A DNA stretch of 64,000 nt from Vibrio hyugaensis (GCF_002906655.1 NZ_CP025794.1:1860001-1924000); one strand, 5' to 3'; shown: positions 1 through 10,676, numbered from the stretch's first letter. A program made the numbers and translations. Notes: generated by a model not told the origin, from the sequence alone.

Positions 1-980
1 ACACCGATCTAAGAAATCAACTCGATGAGACCGTATCGCGTGTTATTCCAGAATTCCGCACACATGCTCAGATGTACTTGGAGCGTGATACCAGCTGGAT
101 AGAAGGCTACACACAAACATTGGAACCACAGCTTCAGTATTTGTATGTACCAGATGAAGACCAAACTAACATCTACAACTACGATACGACGTTACTGCAA
201 ACTGACTACTACGGTCTATTCCGCAGTCGTAAATACAGTGGTATCGATAAAATCGCGTCAGCAAACCAGTTAAGCTACGGTGCAAGTACGCGTTTCTTTG
301 ATGATGATTACAAAGAACGTCTTAACGTTTCGTTTGGTCAGATCTACTACTTCGATAAGAAAACCAAGATCAGCAATAATCCGAGCCTACCGGATGAGAC
401 CTCAAACTACTCATCATGGGCGGTTGAAACTGATTTCAACTACAACGATTACTTGTTCTATCACGGTGGTATCCAGTATGACATCGACCTGAGCTCGATG
501 CAGTTGGCGAACAGCACTCTGGAATACCAATTTAACGGTGGCTTCATTCAAGGTAACTACCGTTACGTTACTCGTGAATACATTGAAGATACGATCATTC
601 TCGAAAACCTCGACACAATCACTCGTAAAGGTATTTCACAAGCAGGTATCGTAGCCGCGTATGAATTCAACCCGAGTTGGTCGGCAAGCGGCCAGTACTA
701 CTACGACTTAAACGAAAACATCGATATGGAATGGCTTGCCAGCCTCCGCTACCAATCAGATTGTTGGTACTTCGGTCTAACTTACTCAAACCAATTATTA
801 GGCTGGGATGACAAAGCAATCGGAAGCGACGGTGCTTCTCCAGAATACGAAAACAACATCAGCGTTAACTTCGGTATTCAAGGCTTTGCCACCAATCAAC
901 GTGCGATTACCGCAGAAAAAGAACTTGATGGTTCGGACAACGCGATCAAATACGGTCGTCCATTCTATTTGAACAATTAA
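1..980 (+). CDS. lptD: LPS-assembly protein LptD, C-terminal part (5' truncated by window edge)
   Basis: This is the C-terminal ~325 residues of LptD, the outer-membrane beta-barrel that with LptE inserts lipopolysaccharide into the outer leaflet. The reading frame is open from base 3, so the gene begins before the window. The visible part has alternating aromatic/polar beta-strand texture (for example [11 protein letters not shown] and [20 protein letters not shown]) and a Cys in [10 protein letters not shown], a position typical of the C-terminal disulphide cysteines of LptD. It is followed after 62 bases by surA, whose product chaperones LptD folding, as in E. coli. The N-terminal LptA-like domain and signal peptide lie outside the window. 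Confidence is high from family resemblance plus neighbour order. Confidence 0.95.
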   Translation, partial: TDLRNQLDETVSRVIPEFRTHAQMYLERDTSWIEGYTQTLEPQLQYLYVPDEDQTNIYNYDTTLLQTDYYGLFRSRKYSGIDKIASANQLSYGASTRFFDDDYKERLNVSFGQIYYFDKKTKISNNPSLPDETSNYSSWAVETDFNYNDYLFYHGGIQYDIDLSSMQLANSTLEYQFNGGFIQGNYRYVTREYIEDTIILENLDTITRKGISQAGIVAAYEFNPSWSASGQYYYDLNENIDMEWLASLRYQSDCWYFGLTYSNQLLGWDDKAIGSDGASPEYENNISVNFGIQGFATNQRAITAEKELDGSDNAIKYGRPFYLNN

Positions 981-985
981 TCGAA

Positions 986-1017
986 TTGAGCGTCTTAACT
1001 ACTAGTAAGACGCTCAA
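986..1017 (+). other. Perfect 12-bp stem-loop between lptD and surA
   Basis: Arms TTGAGCGTCTTA and TAAGACGCTCAA flank an 8-base loop. No T-run follows, so it is not a canonical intrinsic terminator. It may set the lptD/surA expression ratio or protect mRNA ends. A perfect TATAAT hexamer lies just downstream at 1021-1026, but no convincing -35 box pairs with it. Confidence 0.6.
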
Positions 1018-1042
1018 CTCTATAATACTGACGGAATTTTAA

Positions 1043-2326
1043 ATGAAAATTTGGAAATCAATCATCTTCACAACCCTATTCTCTTTAGGTGTTAATGCTG
1101 CACCTGTAGAGCTTGATCAGGTTGCTGTTATCGTCAACGACGGTGTGATTTTACAAAGCGACATCAACACTGCAATGAAAACACTTCAAGCTAATGCTCG
1201 TCAGAGCGGTAAGAGCTTACCTTCAGCAAGCGTGTTGAAAGACCAAGTGGTTGAGAAACTGATCATTGATACGCTTCAAGGTCAAGAGGCTGAACGTATC
1301 GGCGTACGAATTGATGACAACCGCTTGAATCAAGCGATTGCAGAAATCGCTCGTAACAACAACCAAAGCGTTGAGCAACTTGCCGCCTCTGTCCAAGCTG
1401 AAGGGTTAAGCTACTCTGAATTCCGCGAACAAATTCGTAAAGAGATCGCCGCGTCTGAAGCTCGTAATGCGCTTGTACGTCGTCGTATCAACATTCTCCC
1501 AGCGGAAGTCGATAGCCTAGCAGAACAACTTGCAACAGAAACCAATGCAACCGTTCAATACAAAATCGGTCATATCCAATTGCGTTTCTCTGACGATAAA
1601 GACAAGTCAGAAGTCGAAGCAGAAGCGAATGCATTAGTGAAAAAATTGAAAGATGGTGCGGATTTCTCGCAAATGGCCTACACCTACTCAAAAGGCCCAA
1701 AAGCCTTGCAAGGTGGTGACTGGGGTTGGATGCGTAAAGAAGAAATGCCAACTATCTTCGCAGACCAAATCAAAATGCAAAACAAAGGCAGCATCATTGG
1801 TCCATTCCGCAGCGGTATTGGCTTCCACATCCTAAAAGTAGAAGATGTAAAAGGCCTAGAAACAGTCGCGGTCACAGAAGTCAATGCTCGACATATTCTG
1901 ATCAAACCGACCGTTATCCTAAGCGATGATGGTGCGAAGAAGCAGCTAAATGAATTCATTCGTCGCATTAAAGCGGGTGAAGCAACCTTTGCTCAATTGG
2001 CAACACAATACAGCCAAGATCCAGGTTCTGCAGCACAAGACGGTGAACTGGGCTACCAAACACCAGACCTATACGTACCAGAATTTAAACACCAAGTTGA
2101 AACATTGCCTGTAGGTTCAATCAGTGAACCATTCAAAACTGTACACGGCTGGCACATTGTTGAAGTTTTAGACCGTCGTCAAGTTGACCGCACTGACTCA
2201 GCAATGAAAAACAAAGCCTACCGCATTCTTTTCAACCGTAAGTTTAACGAAGAAGCAGGCGCATGGATGCAAGAACTACGAGCAAGCGCGTTTGTTGAAA
2301 TCGTGGATAACAATGATGGCAACTAA
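1043..2326 (+). CDS. surA: Periplasmic chaperone / peptidyl-prolyl isomerase SurA
   Basis: SurA escorts unfolded outer-membrane proteins, including LptD, across the periplasm to the BAM complex. The 427-residue length matches the family. Residues 1-19 form a signal peptide ending GVNA before [19 protein letters not shown], the usual SurA N-terminus. A helical chaperone domain follows, then two parvulin domains (about 170-270 and 280-380), each with the parvulin pattern seen in HIQLRF...GGDWGWM and RHILIK...GELGYQ. It lies downstream of lptD and overlaps the start of pdxA by about 14 bases, suggesting translational coupling in an lptD-surA-pdxA-rsmA-apaGH transcript like that of E. coli. Confidence 0.97.
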   Translation: MKIWKSIIFTTLFSLGVNAAPVELDQVAVIVNDGVILQSDINTAMKTLQANARQSGKSLPSASVLKDQVVEKLIIDTLQGQEAERIGVRIDDNRLNQAIAEIARNNNQSVEQLAASVQAEGLSYSEFREQIRKEIAASEARNALVRRRINILPAEVDSLAEQLATETNATVQYKIGHIQLRFSDDKDKSEVEAEANALVKKLKDGADFSQMAYTYSKGPKALQGGDWGWMRKEEMPTIFADQIKMQNKGSIIGPFRSGIGFHILKVEDVKGLETVAVTEVNARHILIKPTVILSDDGAKKQLNEFIRRIKAGEATFAQLATQYSQDPGSAAQDGELGYQTPDLYVPEFKHQVETLPVGSISEPFKTVHGWHIVEVLDRRQVDRTDSAMKNKAYRILFNRKFNEEAGAWMQELRASAFVEIVDNNDGN

Positions 2327-3314
2327 TTCGATTCGAAGAATCGTCGTAACCGCAGGGGAACCTGCGGGGATCGGCCCTGATTTGGTGCTGGCCTTATCAA
2401 AGGAAGACTGGGCGCACCAAATCGTCGTTTGTGCAGACAAGAATGTCTTAGCAGAAAGAGCTAAACAGCTCGGCATAGACGTTCAACTGTTTGATTACAA
2501 TCCAGAAGAAGCACCAAAAGCGCAACAAGCTGGCACATTAATCGTAGACCACATTGAAATCGCTGAAACCTCGGTTGCAGGTCAACTTAATGAAGCCAAC
2601 GGCCACTACGTATTAAAAACGTTAGAAAGAGCCGCTTTGGGCTGTATGAATGATGAATTTGATGCTATTGTCACCGGCCCTGTACATAAGGGGGTGATAA
2701 ATCGCTCAGGTGTTGCATTCAGTGGTCACACTGAATTCTTTGCTGAAAAGTCCAATACACCATTGGTCGTGATGATGTTAGCGACTGAAGGACTGCGAGT
2801 GGCACTCGTCACCACGCATATTCCTCTGGCTTACGTATCAAAAGCCGTTACGGAAGAGCGATTAGAAAAAATCATCGATATTCTTCATAAAGATCTTGTA
2901 GAAAAATTTGCCATCTCGCAACCAAACATCTATGTTTGCGGGCTAAATCCACATGCGGGAGAAGATGGCTGTTTAGGTCGCGAAGAGATCGAAACCATCA
3001 CTCCGACATTGGAAAAGATTCGACAAGAAAAAGGAATCAATCTGATTGGCCCTTTGCCGGCAGATACCATTTTCAATGAAAAGTATTTAAACGATGCTGA
3101 TGCTGTTTTAGGTATGTACCACGATCAAGTGTTGCCTGTATTAAAATACAAAGGCTTTGGTCGTTCAGTAAACATTACACTTGGTCTACCATTTATAAGA
3201 ACCTCGGTGGATCACGGTACTGCATTAGAACTGGCAGGGACAGGTCAAGCGGATACAGGGAGCTTCCGAACAGCGCTCACGCATGCGATAGAATTGGTAG
3301 AGAAGAAACAATGA
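2313..3314 (+). CDS. pdxA: 4-hydroxythreonine-4-phosphate dehydrogenase
   Basis: PdxA oxidises 4-phosphohydroxy-L-threonine to 3-amino-2-oxopropyl phosphate in the DXP-dependent pyridoxal phosphate pathway. I chose the ATG at 2313 (a second ATG follows immediately at 2316) rather than the upstream TTG at 2292. It gives the usual ~330-residue protein beginning [20 protein letters not shown]. Family hallmarks include the GEPAGIGPD segment, SGHTEFFAE and [16 protein letters not shown], which carry the metal-binding histidines, and a C-terminal [10 protein letters not shown]. The start overlaps the end of surA, and the stop overlaps the next start as ATGA. Confidence 0.96.
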   Translation: MMATNSIRRIVVTAGEPAGIGPDLVLALSKEDWAHQIVVCADKNVLAERAKQLGIDVQLFDYNPEEAPKAQQAGTLIVDHIEIAETSVAGQLNEANGHYVLKTLERAALGCMNDEFDAIVTGPVHKGVINRSGVAFSGHTEFFAEKSNTPLVVMMLATEGLRVALVTTHIPLAYVSKAVTEERLEKIIDILHKDLVEKFAISQPNIYVCGLNPHAGEDGCLGREEIETITPTLEKIRQEKGINLIGPLPADTIFNEKYLNDADAVLGMYHDQVLPVLKYKGFGRSVNITLGLPFIRTSVDHGTALELAGTGQADTGSFRTALTHAIELVEKKQ

Positions 3315-4123
3315 GAAATGATGTCCATTTAGGACACAAAGCGCGTAAACGTTTTGGTCAAAACTTCCTGAACGATCCATACATTATTGACGGTATCGTA
3401 TCATCAATTAACCCAAGACCTGGCCAAAACCTTGTTGAGATCGGTCCAGGCCTTGGTGCAATTACAGAACCTGTGGGTCGCGAAGTCGACAAGTTCACGG
3501 TTATTGAACTCGACCGAGATCTAGCAGAACGTCTACGCAACCATCCAGAATTAGCTGACAAACTGACTATTCATGAAGGCGATGCTATGCGCTTTGACTT
3601 CACGCAGTTAGTGAAGCCAAACAACAAGCTACGTATCTTCGGTAACTTGCCATACAACATCTCGACACCATTGATGTTCCACCTATTTGAATTCCATAAA
3701 GACATTCAAGACATGCACTTTATGCTTCAAAAAGAAGTGGTAAACCGTTTAGCCGCAGGCCCAGGCAGCAAGGCTTACGGCCGCCTAACGGTAATGGCTC
3801 AGTACTACTGTAAAGTTGTACCTGTTCTAGAAGTACCACCAACAGCGTTTGTACCGCCACCGAAAGTTGATTCAGCAGTCGTACGCTTAGTGCCTTACGA
3901 AGTCCTTCCGCACCCTGCGAAAGATTTGCGTTTGTTGGAGCGCGTATGTCGCGAAGGCTTTAACCAGCGTCGCAAGACCGTTCGTAACTGCTACAAGTCG
4001 CTATTGAGTACAGAAGTATTGGAAGAGTTGGGCGTAAACCCAAGTATGCGTCCAGAAAACCTAACGCTACAACAGTTTGTCGCCATGGCGAACTGGCTTG
4101 CGGATAACCCGCAGCACCAATAA
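3311..4123 (+). CDS. rsmA: 16S rRNA (adenine1518-N6/adenine1519-N6)-dimethyltransferase
   Basis: RsmA (KsgA) dimethylates two adjacent adenines in the 3'-terminal hairpin of 16S rRNA during late 30S assembly and uses S-adenosylmethionine. The 270-residue protein has RFGQNFLND near its start, the SAM-binding [11 protein letters not shown] (about residues 42-52), the acidic motif [12 protein letters not shown] and the catalytic NLPYNIST. The C-terminal region with [10 protein letters not shown] contacts rRNA. Its start overlaps the pdxA stop by 4 bases (ATGA), indicating coupling. A hairpin separates it from apaG. Confidence 0.97.
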   Translation: MRNDVHLGHKARKRFGQNFLNDPYIIDGIVSSINPRPGQNLVEIGPGLGAITEPVGREVDKFTVIELDRDLAERLRNHPELADKLTIHEGDAMRFDFTQLVKPNNKLRIFGNLPYNISTPLMFHLFEFHKDIQDMHFMLQKEVVNRLAAGPGSKAYGRLTVMAQYYCKVVPVLEVPPTAFVPPPKVDSAVVRLVPYEVLPHPAKDLRLLERVCREGFNQRRKTVRNCYKSLLSTEVLEELGVNPSMRPENLTLQQFVAMANWLADNPQHQ

Positions 4124-4133
4124 CTCAAACGAT

Positions 4134-4165
4134 GAGCCAAACCCTTCGCGGTTTGGCTTATTATT
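4134..4165 (+). terminator. Hairpin/attenuator between rsmA and apaG
   Basis: AGCCAAACC pairs with GGTTTGGCT around a short loop and is followed by the weak U-tract ATTATTATT. It is probably a leaky terminator that reduces read-through into apaGH. Confidence 0.6.
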
Positions 4166-4196
4166 ATTGAGATAATCCGTTTTTCGAGGAGTGCAC

Positions 4197-4577
4197 ATGG
4201 ACGTCATTCAACCTTGCATCAAGATTCAAGTTCACACCAAATACATTGAAGAACAGTCCAACCCAGAACTGCAACGTTTTATTTTCGCCTACGTCATCAC
4301 CATCAAAAACCTCAGCCAACAAACCGTACAATTACTCAGTCGTCGCTGGTTAATTACGGATTCAAATGGCAAAAAAATGACGGTAGAAGGCGAAGGTGTT
4401 GTCGGACAACAGCCCTTTATTCCTAGCAATGATGAATACACCTACAGTAGCGGTACTGCATTAGAAACTCCAGTAGGTGTCATGCAAGGACACTACATGA
4501 TGTTGGATGAGAAGGGACAAGAGTTTCTCACCGAAATAGACCCTTTCCGACTTGCTGTTCCCAATGTCCTAAATTAA
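4197..4577 (+). CDS. apaG: ApaG/Co2+-Mg2+ efflux family protein
   Basis: ApaG is a small beta-sandwich protein of about 125 residues with unsettled biochemical function, genetically linked to apaH. I use the ATG at 4197: an upstream GTG in frame at 4191 abuts the GAGGA Shine-Dalgarno (4186-4190) and leaves no spacing. The protein (126 aa) carries the conserved segments [36 protein letters not shown] and GVMQGHYMM. It lies 12 bases before apaH, as in E. coli. Confidence 0.95.
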   Translation: MDVIQPCIKIQVHTKYIEEQSNPELQRFIFAYVITIKNLSQQTVQLLSRRWLITDSNGKKMTVEGEGVVGQQPFIPSNDEYTYSSGTALETPVGVMQGHYMMLDEKGQEFLTEIDPFRLAVPNVLN

Positions 4578-4589
4578 TCAGGAGAGTCA

Positions 4590-5396
4590 GTGGCTACCTA
4601 CATCGTTGGTGACATTCAAGGCTGTTTCGATGAACTGCAACAGCTACTAGAACACGTTAATTTCTCAACTCAACACGATCAACTTTGGCTTGCTGGTGAC
4701 CTGGTGGCAAGAGGGCCGAAGTCATTAGAAACACTGCGCTTTGTTAAATCCCTTGGCGACAGCGCTAAAGTTGTCCTCGGCAATCACGATCTGCACCTAA
4801 TGGCGGTTTCTAAAGGCTTAAAGAAGGTGAAGGACAAAGATAAAACCGCACCTATCTTTTCCGCACCAGATAAAGATGATCTACTCACTTGGTTAGCACA
4901 GCAACCACTCATGGCGGAACACGATGAGTTCGTTATGTGTCATGCGGGCATCTCACCTTTATGGGATCTACAGACGGCTCGAGCATGTGCACGTGAGGTC
5001 GAGGCGATAATTCAGAGTGAGCAACTGCATTGGTTACTGGAAAATATGTACAGCAACCAACCTGATCTTTGGGAGGAATCTCTATCAGGCTTAGATCGCT
5101 ATCGCTATACCATCAATGCATTTACCCGTATGCGCTTTTGCTTTCCCGATGGCCGCTTGGATATGGATTGTAAACTTCCACCACAAGAAGTTTCAGAAGA
5201 TGAGCTTGTTCCTTGGTTTAAACTGCCACAACGTGTGCCTTTAGAAAAAGCGGTCTTATTTGGTCACTGGGCAGCACTGCAAGGCTACATTGAAGAGAGC
5301 ATTATTGGCCTTGATACGGGCTGTGTTTGGGGTGGCTCATTAACTATGATTCGCTGGGAAGATAAGCAAGTTTTCACCCAAGAAGCACTCAGTTAA
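4590..5396 (+). CDS. apaH: Bis(5'-nucleosyl)-tetraphosphatase, symmetrical
   Basis: ApaH hydrolyses diadenosine tetraphosphate symmetrically to two ADP and can also remove Np4 caps from RNA. The 268-residue protein starts with GTG at 4590, preceded by AGGAGAG. It shows the phosphoprotein-phosphatase metal-site motifs in order: VGDIQGCFDEL at the N-terminus, GDLVARGPKS (about 36-45), GNHDLHL (about 63-69), CHAGISPLWD in the middle and FGHWAALQG near the C-terminus. It is the last gene of the lptD-surA-pdxA-rsmA-apaG-apaH run and converges on folA across a bidirectional terminator. Confidence 0.97.
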   Translation: MATYIVGDIQGCFDELQQLLEHVNFSTQHDQLWLAGDLVARGPKSLETLRFVKSLGDSAKVVLGNHDLHLMAVSKGLKKVKDKDKTAPIFSAPDKDDLLTWLAQQPLMAEHDEFVMCHAGISPLWDLQTARACAREVEAIIQSEQLHWLLENMYSNQPDLWEESLSGLDRYRYTINAFTRMRFCFPDGRLDMDCKLPPQEVSEDELVPWFKLPQRVPLEKAVLFGHWAALQGYIEESIIGLDTGCVWGGSLTMIRWEDKQVFTQEALS

Positions 5397-5420
5397 CAAT
5401 TCGAATTAGCGGACTAGAAA

Positions 5421-5456
5421 ACAAAAAGCACCGTATTGACGGTGCTTCTCTTATTC
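5421..5456. terminator. Bidirectional terminator between apaH and folA
   Basis: AGCACCGT pairs with ACGGTGCT around an ATTG loop. T-rich tracts lie on both sides, strongest for the minus strand (TTTTTGTTTT in the folA direction). It fits transcription ending from both converging genes. Confidence 0.85.
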
Positions 5457-5463
5457 TAGCTGG

Positions 5464-5943
5464 TTACTTTTCTAGAACGGTGAAACGCATGTTATACGCA
5501 TTTTTTTCATCCGCTTGATACGCTTCAGAGTATGTTTCTTTAAACTCATTCCCCCAATCTGGGAACTGAGTATCACCCTCGATTTCAGCTTCAATATGAG
5601 TGACATATAGCTTATTTGCTATTGCCAAGCATGCAGCGTAAATCGCGCCACCACCAATGATCATCACTTCTTCACTGTCACCAGCAACCTCAAGCGCCTG
5701 CTCAATCGACGTAACGGTCGTGACACCTTCAATGGAAAGTGAAGTATCACGGCTGATGACAATATTCAAACGGCCAGGTAAAGGACGTCCGATTGATTCA
5801 TAAGTTTTACGTCCCATCACAACAGGCTTACCCATTGTACAACGCTTAAACCATGCAAAGTCTGCCGGAAGATGCCAAGGCATCTGGTTGTCTTTACCGA
5901 TGATACGGTTGTCTGCCATCGCGGCAATCATGCTGATGATCAT
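5464..5943 (-). CDS. folA: Dihydrofolate reductase
   Basis: DHFR reduces dihydrofolate to tetrahydrofolate with NADPH and is the trimethoprim target. The 159-residue length equals the E. coli chromosomal enzyme. It begins MIISMIAAMADNRIIGKDNQ, followed by MPWHLPADFAWFK, where the Asp is the catalytic acid. VVMGRKTYESIG and GRLNIVISR bind NADPH, and VMIIGGGAIY is the conserved glycine-rich strand. No resistance-type substitution can be judged by eye. It is transcribed away from yjjB/yjjP with only a 9-base gap to the yjjB stop if yjjB is upstream, so co-transcription is possible. Confidence 0.97.
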   Translation of the reverse strand: MIISMIAAMADNRIIGKDNQMPWHLPADFAWFKRCTMGKPVVMGRKTYESIGRPLPGRLNIVISRDTSLSIEGVTTVTSIEQALEVAGDSEEVMIIGGGAIYAACLAIANKLYVTHIEAEIEGDTQFPDWGNEFKETYSEAYQADEKNAYNMRFTVLEK

Positions 5944-5952
5944 ATTGGGTCC

Positions 5953-6426
5953 TTATACTATGGGTCTGCGGCGATAGAATAACAGCCCCGGAACCGCCAA
6001 GCCAACCGCTAAGCCTGCAATAATAAACATCGCCTTAAGAAAGTTCTCCATACATGTCGCAATTAACTCTGGCGAATAACCCAAGTGGTTTATCTCCACC
6101 ATGGCAATCATGGCTTTAAAGGCAAATACACCGGGCACCATTGGGATCAAAGCTGCAACAGTGAAAACTTTGGGATGGGCAAGAAAACGATGCGACCAAT
6201 GTACGCCGATTAAGCCAACAAGGGTCGCAGCAAAAAAGCTCGCCCACTCAATCGGCAAGCCAAAGTGCATCATCAAATAGCGACTGCCATGACCAATCGC
6301 ACCACCTACGGCACAATAAACTAAAGCGCGCTGTGGCACGTTAAACACCATGGCAAAACCCACTGCAGGAATCGCCGCAAAAAACATATCATTCAGCAGG
6401 CCAAGTGCGAGTTCAAATACACTCAT
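5953..6426 (-). CDS. yjjB: ThrE-type exporter, small subunit (YjjB-like)
   Basis: This is the C-terminal half of a split ThrE-family exporter. In E. coli, YjjP and YjjB together export succinate, whereas fused ThrE proteins export threonine/serine. I use the ATG at 6426 (157 aa, the YjjB length) instead of an upstream TTG. The A of this ATG is the last base of the yjjP stop (TAATG), so translation is coupled. The sequence is almost entirely hydrophobic with about four to five membrane segments, including VGFAMVFNVP and PMVPGVFAFKAMIAMV. The transported substrate in this organism cannot be read from sequence. Confidence 0.88.
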   Translation of the reverse strand: MSVFELALGLLNDMFFAAIPAVGFAMVFNVPQRALVYCAVGGAIGHGSRYLMMHFGLPIEWASFFAATLVGLIGVHWSHRFLAHPKVFTVAALIPMVPGVFAFKAMIAMVEINHLGYSPELIATCMENFLKAMFIIAGLAVGLAVPGLLFYRRRPIV

Positions 6427-7229
6427 TAGCTCATCCACCCCCAAATACCGGTGACTTCCATCGCTGCTACGATGCCAAGTGAAGTTGCTAATGTCAGTAG
6501 ACTTGCCATGGTAAATCTCGCGATGCCCATATTGATGTGGCCTTTAAGCATGTCTGCAACGGAGTTAATCAGAGGGAAGCCCGGTACTAACATCAGGACC
6601 GAAGATGCCATTGCTACCGTAGGTAAATTACCAATTTCAAAGATCACGGCTTGAGCGGAAATCAGCGTTGTGACGAATGCTGTGGCGGCGAAATTAAGTA
6701 GAGGATTAAAATGTCGATGCCCAATCTCTTGTCTGACGATCATACCACCAGCAGAAGCGAGGAACGTCATGCCGAAGACTCCCCAATCTCCTCCAGCTAG
6801 ATGACTAAAGGCAGCACAAGAAAGACCTATCATAAACACGACTAACCAGCGGTTATAGCGCTCTGGGCTGATGGTATTGAGTTTCTTCTGTGCCATTTTC
6901 ACATCGAGTAAACCGCGCTCCATCATGATACAGATACGCTGAATTTGCGTAATGACACGCATGTTAATTCCACGATCGGCACAGCTTCTTGTGGTAGTAA
7001 TGCAATGATCGTCCATCACCGTTGTGACCACCAAGGCATTGGCAGACAGTGCAACAGCAACATCGCTAACGCCACTCGCAAACCCAATGCGCTGCATAAT
7101 ATCGCTCACCAGCGTACTTTCTGCACCGTGTGCTAATAACATTTGCCCGGCTTGAGCCACGAGCCGAGAAATGGCTCTTTGATTGGACGCCGCCATAGCT
7201 TCTTCAGGCGGCATAGCTTCCGATGTCAT
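6426..7229 (-). CDS. yjjP: ThrE-type exporter, large subunit (YjjP-like, DUF1212)
   Basis: This is the N-terminal half of the split ThrE exporter, 267 residues. A cytosolic N-terminal region (about 1-125) includes GQMLLAHGAESTLVSDIMQR, a segment characteristic of DUF1212 proteins. About five membrane helices follow, with conserved MLVPGFPLINSVADML near the C-terminus. It overlaps yjjB by one base. Partnership with YjjB in one inner-membrane complex is inferred from the family. Upstream lies a 79-bp inverted-repeat element. Confidence 0.88.
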   Translation of the reverse strand: MTSEAMPPEEAMAASNQRAISRLVAQAGQMLLAHGAESTLVSDIMQRIGFASGVSDVAVALSANALVVTTVMDDHCITTTRSCADRGINMRVITQIQRICIMMERGLLDVKMAQKKLNTISPERYNRWLVVFMIGLSCAAFSHLAGGDWGVFGMTFLASAGGMIVRQEIGHRHFNPLLNFAATAFVTTLISAQAVIFEIGNLPTVAMASSVLMLVPGFPLINSVADMLKGHINMGIARFTMASLLTLATSLGIVAAMEVTGIWGWMS

Positions 7230-7249
7230 AAATACTTCCTAAGTCCATT

Positions 7250-7328
7250 TATACCCAAGTAACCTCACCCTTGGGAGGGTGTCATTGACCCCGCTCTGAA
7301 TCCTACATCTTGAAGTCACTTGGGTATA
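7250..7328. repeat. Inverted-repeat intergenic element (MITE/ERIC-like), 79 bp
   Basis: The ends are imperfect inverted repeats: TATACCCAAGTAACCTC on the left and the complement of TATACCCAAGTGACTTC on the right. A smaller inner hairpin CACCCT-TGGG-AGGGTG lies at about 7266-7281. The whole unit could fold as one long RNA hairpin. The shared core CCCAAGTAACCTC recurs at 52267-52279. From memory, elements with CCCAAGT termini are frequent between Vibrio genes; copy number is not testable here. Confidence 0.7.
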
Positions 7329-7375
7329 TTTTATTATTGTGCCGTAAAACACATCGTCTAAACATGATTTAGATA

Positions 7376-7407
7376 CAAAAAAAGCCGCAATATACATTGC
7401 GGCTTAA
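7376..7407 (-). terminator. Intrinsic terminator after cgtA
   Basis: On the minus strand AAGCCGCAAT pairs with ATTGCGGCTT (loop GTAT) and is followed by TTTTTTTGTA. It lies 16 bases after the cgtA stop. Confidence 0.9.
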
Positions 7408-7422
7408 TGAAATAACTAGCGA

Positions 7423-8601
<1,179 letters not shown>

Positions 8602-8734
8602 TTACTCCGACTACTTCGTGCGTGGATTTAATCTGACTTATCATCAAACAATTTTAGCAGATGACAGATCTAAGCACCCTGAACCTACCAACAAGGTAAA
8701 AACGAGAAACTTGAATATGTCGACTGCTACAAAT

Positions 8735-8764
8735 AAAAAACCCCGCCGAATCGGCAGGGCTTTT
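8735..8764 (-). terminator. Intrinsic terminator after rpmA
   Basis: On the minus strand GCCCTGCCGA pairs with TCGGCGGGG, followed by TTTTTTATTT. It ends the rplU-rpmA transcript about 45 bases after rpmA. Confidence 0.9.
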
Positions 8765-8806
8765 GAATTCAGCTTTAAAGCTTAAATAATTAACCTAAAA
8801 GGTAAA

Positions 8807-9064
8807 TTACTCAGCTTCGATGCTTACAAACTTACGGTTTTTAGGACCTTTAACCTCGAACTTCACTTTACCTTCAGTAAGAGCGAATAGAGTGTGGTCT
8901 TTACCGATACCTACGTTGTTACCAGCGTGGAACTTAGTACCACGTTGACGTACGATGATGTTACCTGCAAGAACAGACTCACCACCGAAACGCTTAACAC
9001 CAAGGCGTTTGCTTTCTGAATCGCGGCCGTTACGAGTAGAACCACCAGCTTTTTTGTGTGCCAT
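8807..9064 (-). CDS. rpmA: 50S ribosomal protein L27
   Basis: L27 is an 85-residue large-subunit protein whose N-terminal tail reaches the peptidyl-transferase centre. It begins [20 protein letters not shown], the conserved L27 N-terminus without a cleavable extension of the Firmicutes type. [20 protein letters not shown] is the family core. It lies 20 bases downstream of rplU in the same direction. Confidence 0.98.
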
Positions 9065-9084
9065 TGTTAAACTCTCCTAATAGA

Positions 9085-9396
9085 TTAAGCGTTGATACCA
9101 GTGATCTTCACTTCAGTGAACCACTGACGATGACCCTGTTGCTTACGAGAGTGCTTACGACGACGGAACTTAACGATTTTAACTTTATCGCCACGACCGT
9201 GTTGTACAACTTCAGCAACAACTTTGCCGCCCTCTACAAGAGGAGCGCCAACTTTGATGTCTTCGCCGTTAGCAACAAGAAGAACTGTATCAAATTCAAC
9301 AGTTGCACCAGTTTCAACGTCTAATTTCTCTAAACGAAGAGTTTGACCTTCGCTTACACGGTGTTGTTTACCACCAGATTGGAAAACAGCGTACAT
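9085..9396 (-). CDS. rplU: 50S ribosomal protein L21
   Basis: L21 binds 23S rRNA in the large subunit. The 103-residue protein starts [14 protein letters not shown], and [14 protein letters not shown] near the C-terminus is the conserved basic RNA-binding stretch. It is the first gene of the rplU-rpmA operon and is divergent from ispB, the same arrangement as in E. coli. A strong sigma-70 promoter lies about 70 bases upstream. Confidence 0.98.
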   Translation of the reverse strand: MYAVFQSGGKQHRVSEGQTLRLEKLDVETGATVEFDTVLLVANGEDIKVGAPLVEGGKVVAEVVQHGRGDKVKIVKFRRRKHSRKQQGHRQWFTEVKITGINA

Positions 9397-9467
9397 ATTT
9401 TACTCCGCTTTTTCCGCACAGCCTTTTCATGAGGGTGTGCGCTAAACTAATCATCAATAGGGCGCAG

Positions 9468-9496
9468 ATTCTACAGAAGAGATGCCCCTATGACAA
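9468..9496 (-). promoter_or_regulatory. Sigma-70 promoter of rplU-rpmA
   Basis: Read on the minus strand: -35 TTGTCA (9491-9496), a spacer of exactly 17 bases, and -10 TAGAAT (9468-9473), then a GC-rich discriminator CTGCGCCC of the kind found at growth-rate/stringent-controlled promoters. The inferred 5' leader to the rplU ATG is about 65 nt. Confidence 0.8.
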
Positions 9497-9653
9497 GCCA
9501 TATTTTGAAAAAATTGGCGAAAAGCTAATCGCCAAAGAAAAGTGCGGCAATCATGCCCTTTAGTAATGTATTAATCAACGTTTTTTAGTGTATTATTCGA
9601 CAATTATATAAATCGAATAAGCCTTGCAGGGTCTAACTTCAGCCGGATATACG

Positions 9654-10625
9654 ATGGATTTTAAAACTATCCAAGCGCTTACTGCCGATGACATGGCAAA
9701 AGTGAATGAAACAATTCAAGCCCAACTAAATTCTGATGTCTCTTTAATCAACCAGCTCGGTTTCTATATTGTGAGTGGTGGAGGCAAACGCTTAAGACCA
9801 CTTCTGGCGATATTGTCAGCACGTGCTCTTGGTTACCAAGGTAACGGCCATACAATGGCAGCGGCGTTTATCGAGTTCATCCACACAGCAACACTGTTGC
9901 ACGATGATGTGGTCGACGAATCAGACATGCGCCGTGGTAAAGCGACAGCAAACGCTGCGTTTGGTAATGCCGCTAGCGTGTTAGTTGGGGACTTTATTTA
10001 TACTCGCTCATTCCAAATGATGACTGAGCTAGGATCAATGAAGATCCTTAAACTGATGAGCGACGCAGTTAATGTGATCGCAGAGGGTGAGGTTCAACAG
10101 TTAATGAACTGCAATGATCCTGACACGACAGAAGAAAGCTACATGCAGGTCATCTACTCTAAGACCGCACGTTTGTTTGAGTCGGCAACCCAAATTGGTG
10201 CGATTCTTAACGATGCTCCTGAAGAAGTAGAAGTCGCTTTCCAAAACTACGGTAAATATTTGGGTACAGCATTCCAACTGATCGATGACGTGATGGATTA
10301 CACGTCTGACGGTGAGGATATGGGTAAGAATGCTGGTGATGATTTAGCTGAAGGCAAACCAACGCTTCCTCTACTTCATGCCATGCGCAATACCACCCCA
10401 GAGAATGCACAGATGATCCGTGAGGCTATCGAAAAAGCCAACGGTATGGATCACTTGGATGACATTCTTGCTGTAATGAAAGTAGCCGGCTCACTTGAGT
10501 ACACAACGCAGAAAGCACTAGAAGAAGCAGACAAAGCGATTGCAGAACTCGCAATCTTGCCAGAGTCAGAGTACAAGCAAGCGCTTATTACACTGGCTCA
10601 CATGTCGGTGAACCGCACTAGTTAA
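9654..10625 (+). CDS. ispB: Octaprenyl diphosphate synthase
   Basis: IspB elongates farnesyl diphosphate with isopentenyl diphosphate to make the C40 side chain of ubiquinone and menaquinone. The ATG at 9654 gives 323 residues, the E. coli length; the upstream TTG at 9624 is not needed. It contains GGGKRLRPLL, the first aspartate-rich motif LLHDDVVDESDMRRG (DDxxD, about 84-88) and the second, LIDDVMDYTSD (about 211-215). It is divergent from rplU and ends at a bidirectional terminator. Confidence 0.97.
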   Translation: MDFKTIQALTADDMAKVNETIQAQLNSDVSLINQLGFYIVSGGGKRLRPLLAILSARALGYQGNGHTMAAAFIEFIHTATLLHDDVVDESDMRRGKATANAAFGNAASVLVGDFIYTRSFQMMTELGSMKILKLMSDAVNVIAEGEVQQLMNCNDPDTTEESYMQVIYSKTARLFESATQIGAILNDAPEEVEVAFQNYGKYLGTAFQLIDDVMDYTSDGEDMGKNAGDDLAEGKPTLPLLHAMRNTTPENAQMIREAIEKANGMDHLDDILAVMKVAGSLEYTTQKALEEADKAIAELAILPESEYKQALITLAHMSVNRTS

Positions 10626-10647
10626 CGGCACAAAATAGACCCACAAT

Positions 10648-10676
10648 AAAAAGGAAGAGCATGTCTCTTCCTTTTT
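10648..10676. terminator. Bidirectional terminator after ispB
   Basis: AAAAAGGAAGAG pairs with CTCTTCCTTTTT around a CATGT loop. A-tract and T-tract on the two sides make it functional in both directions. It separates ispB from the convergent small gene at 10708. Confidence 0.88.
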
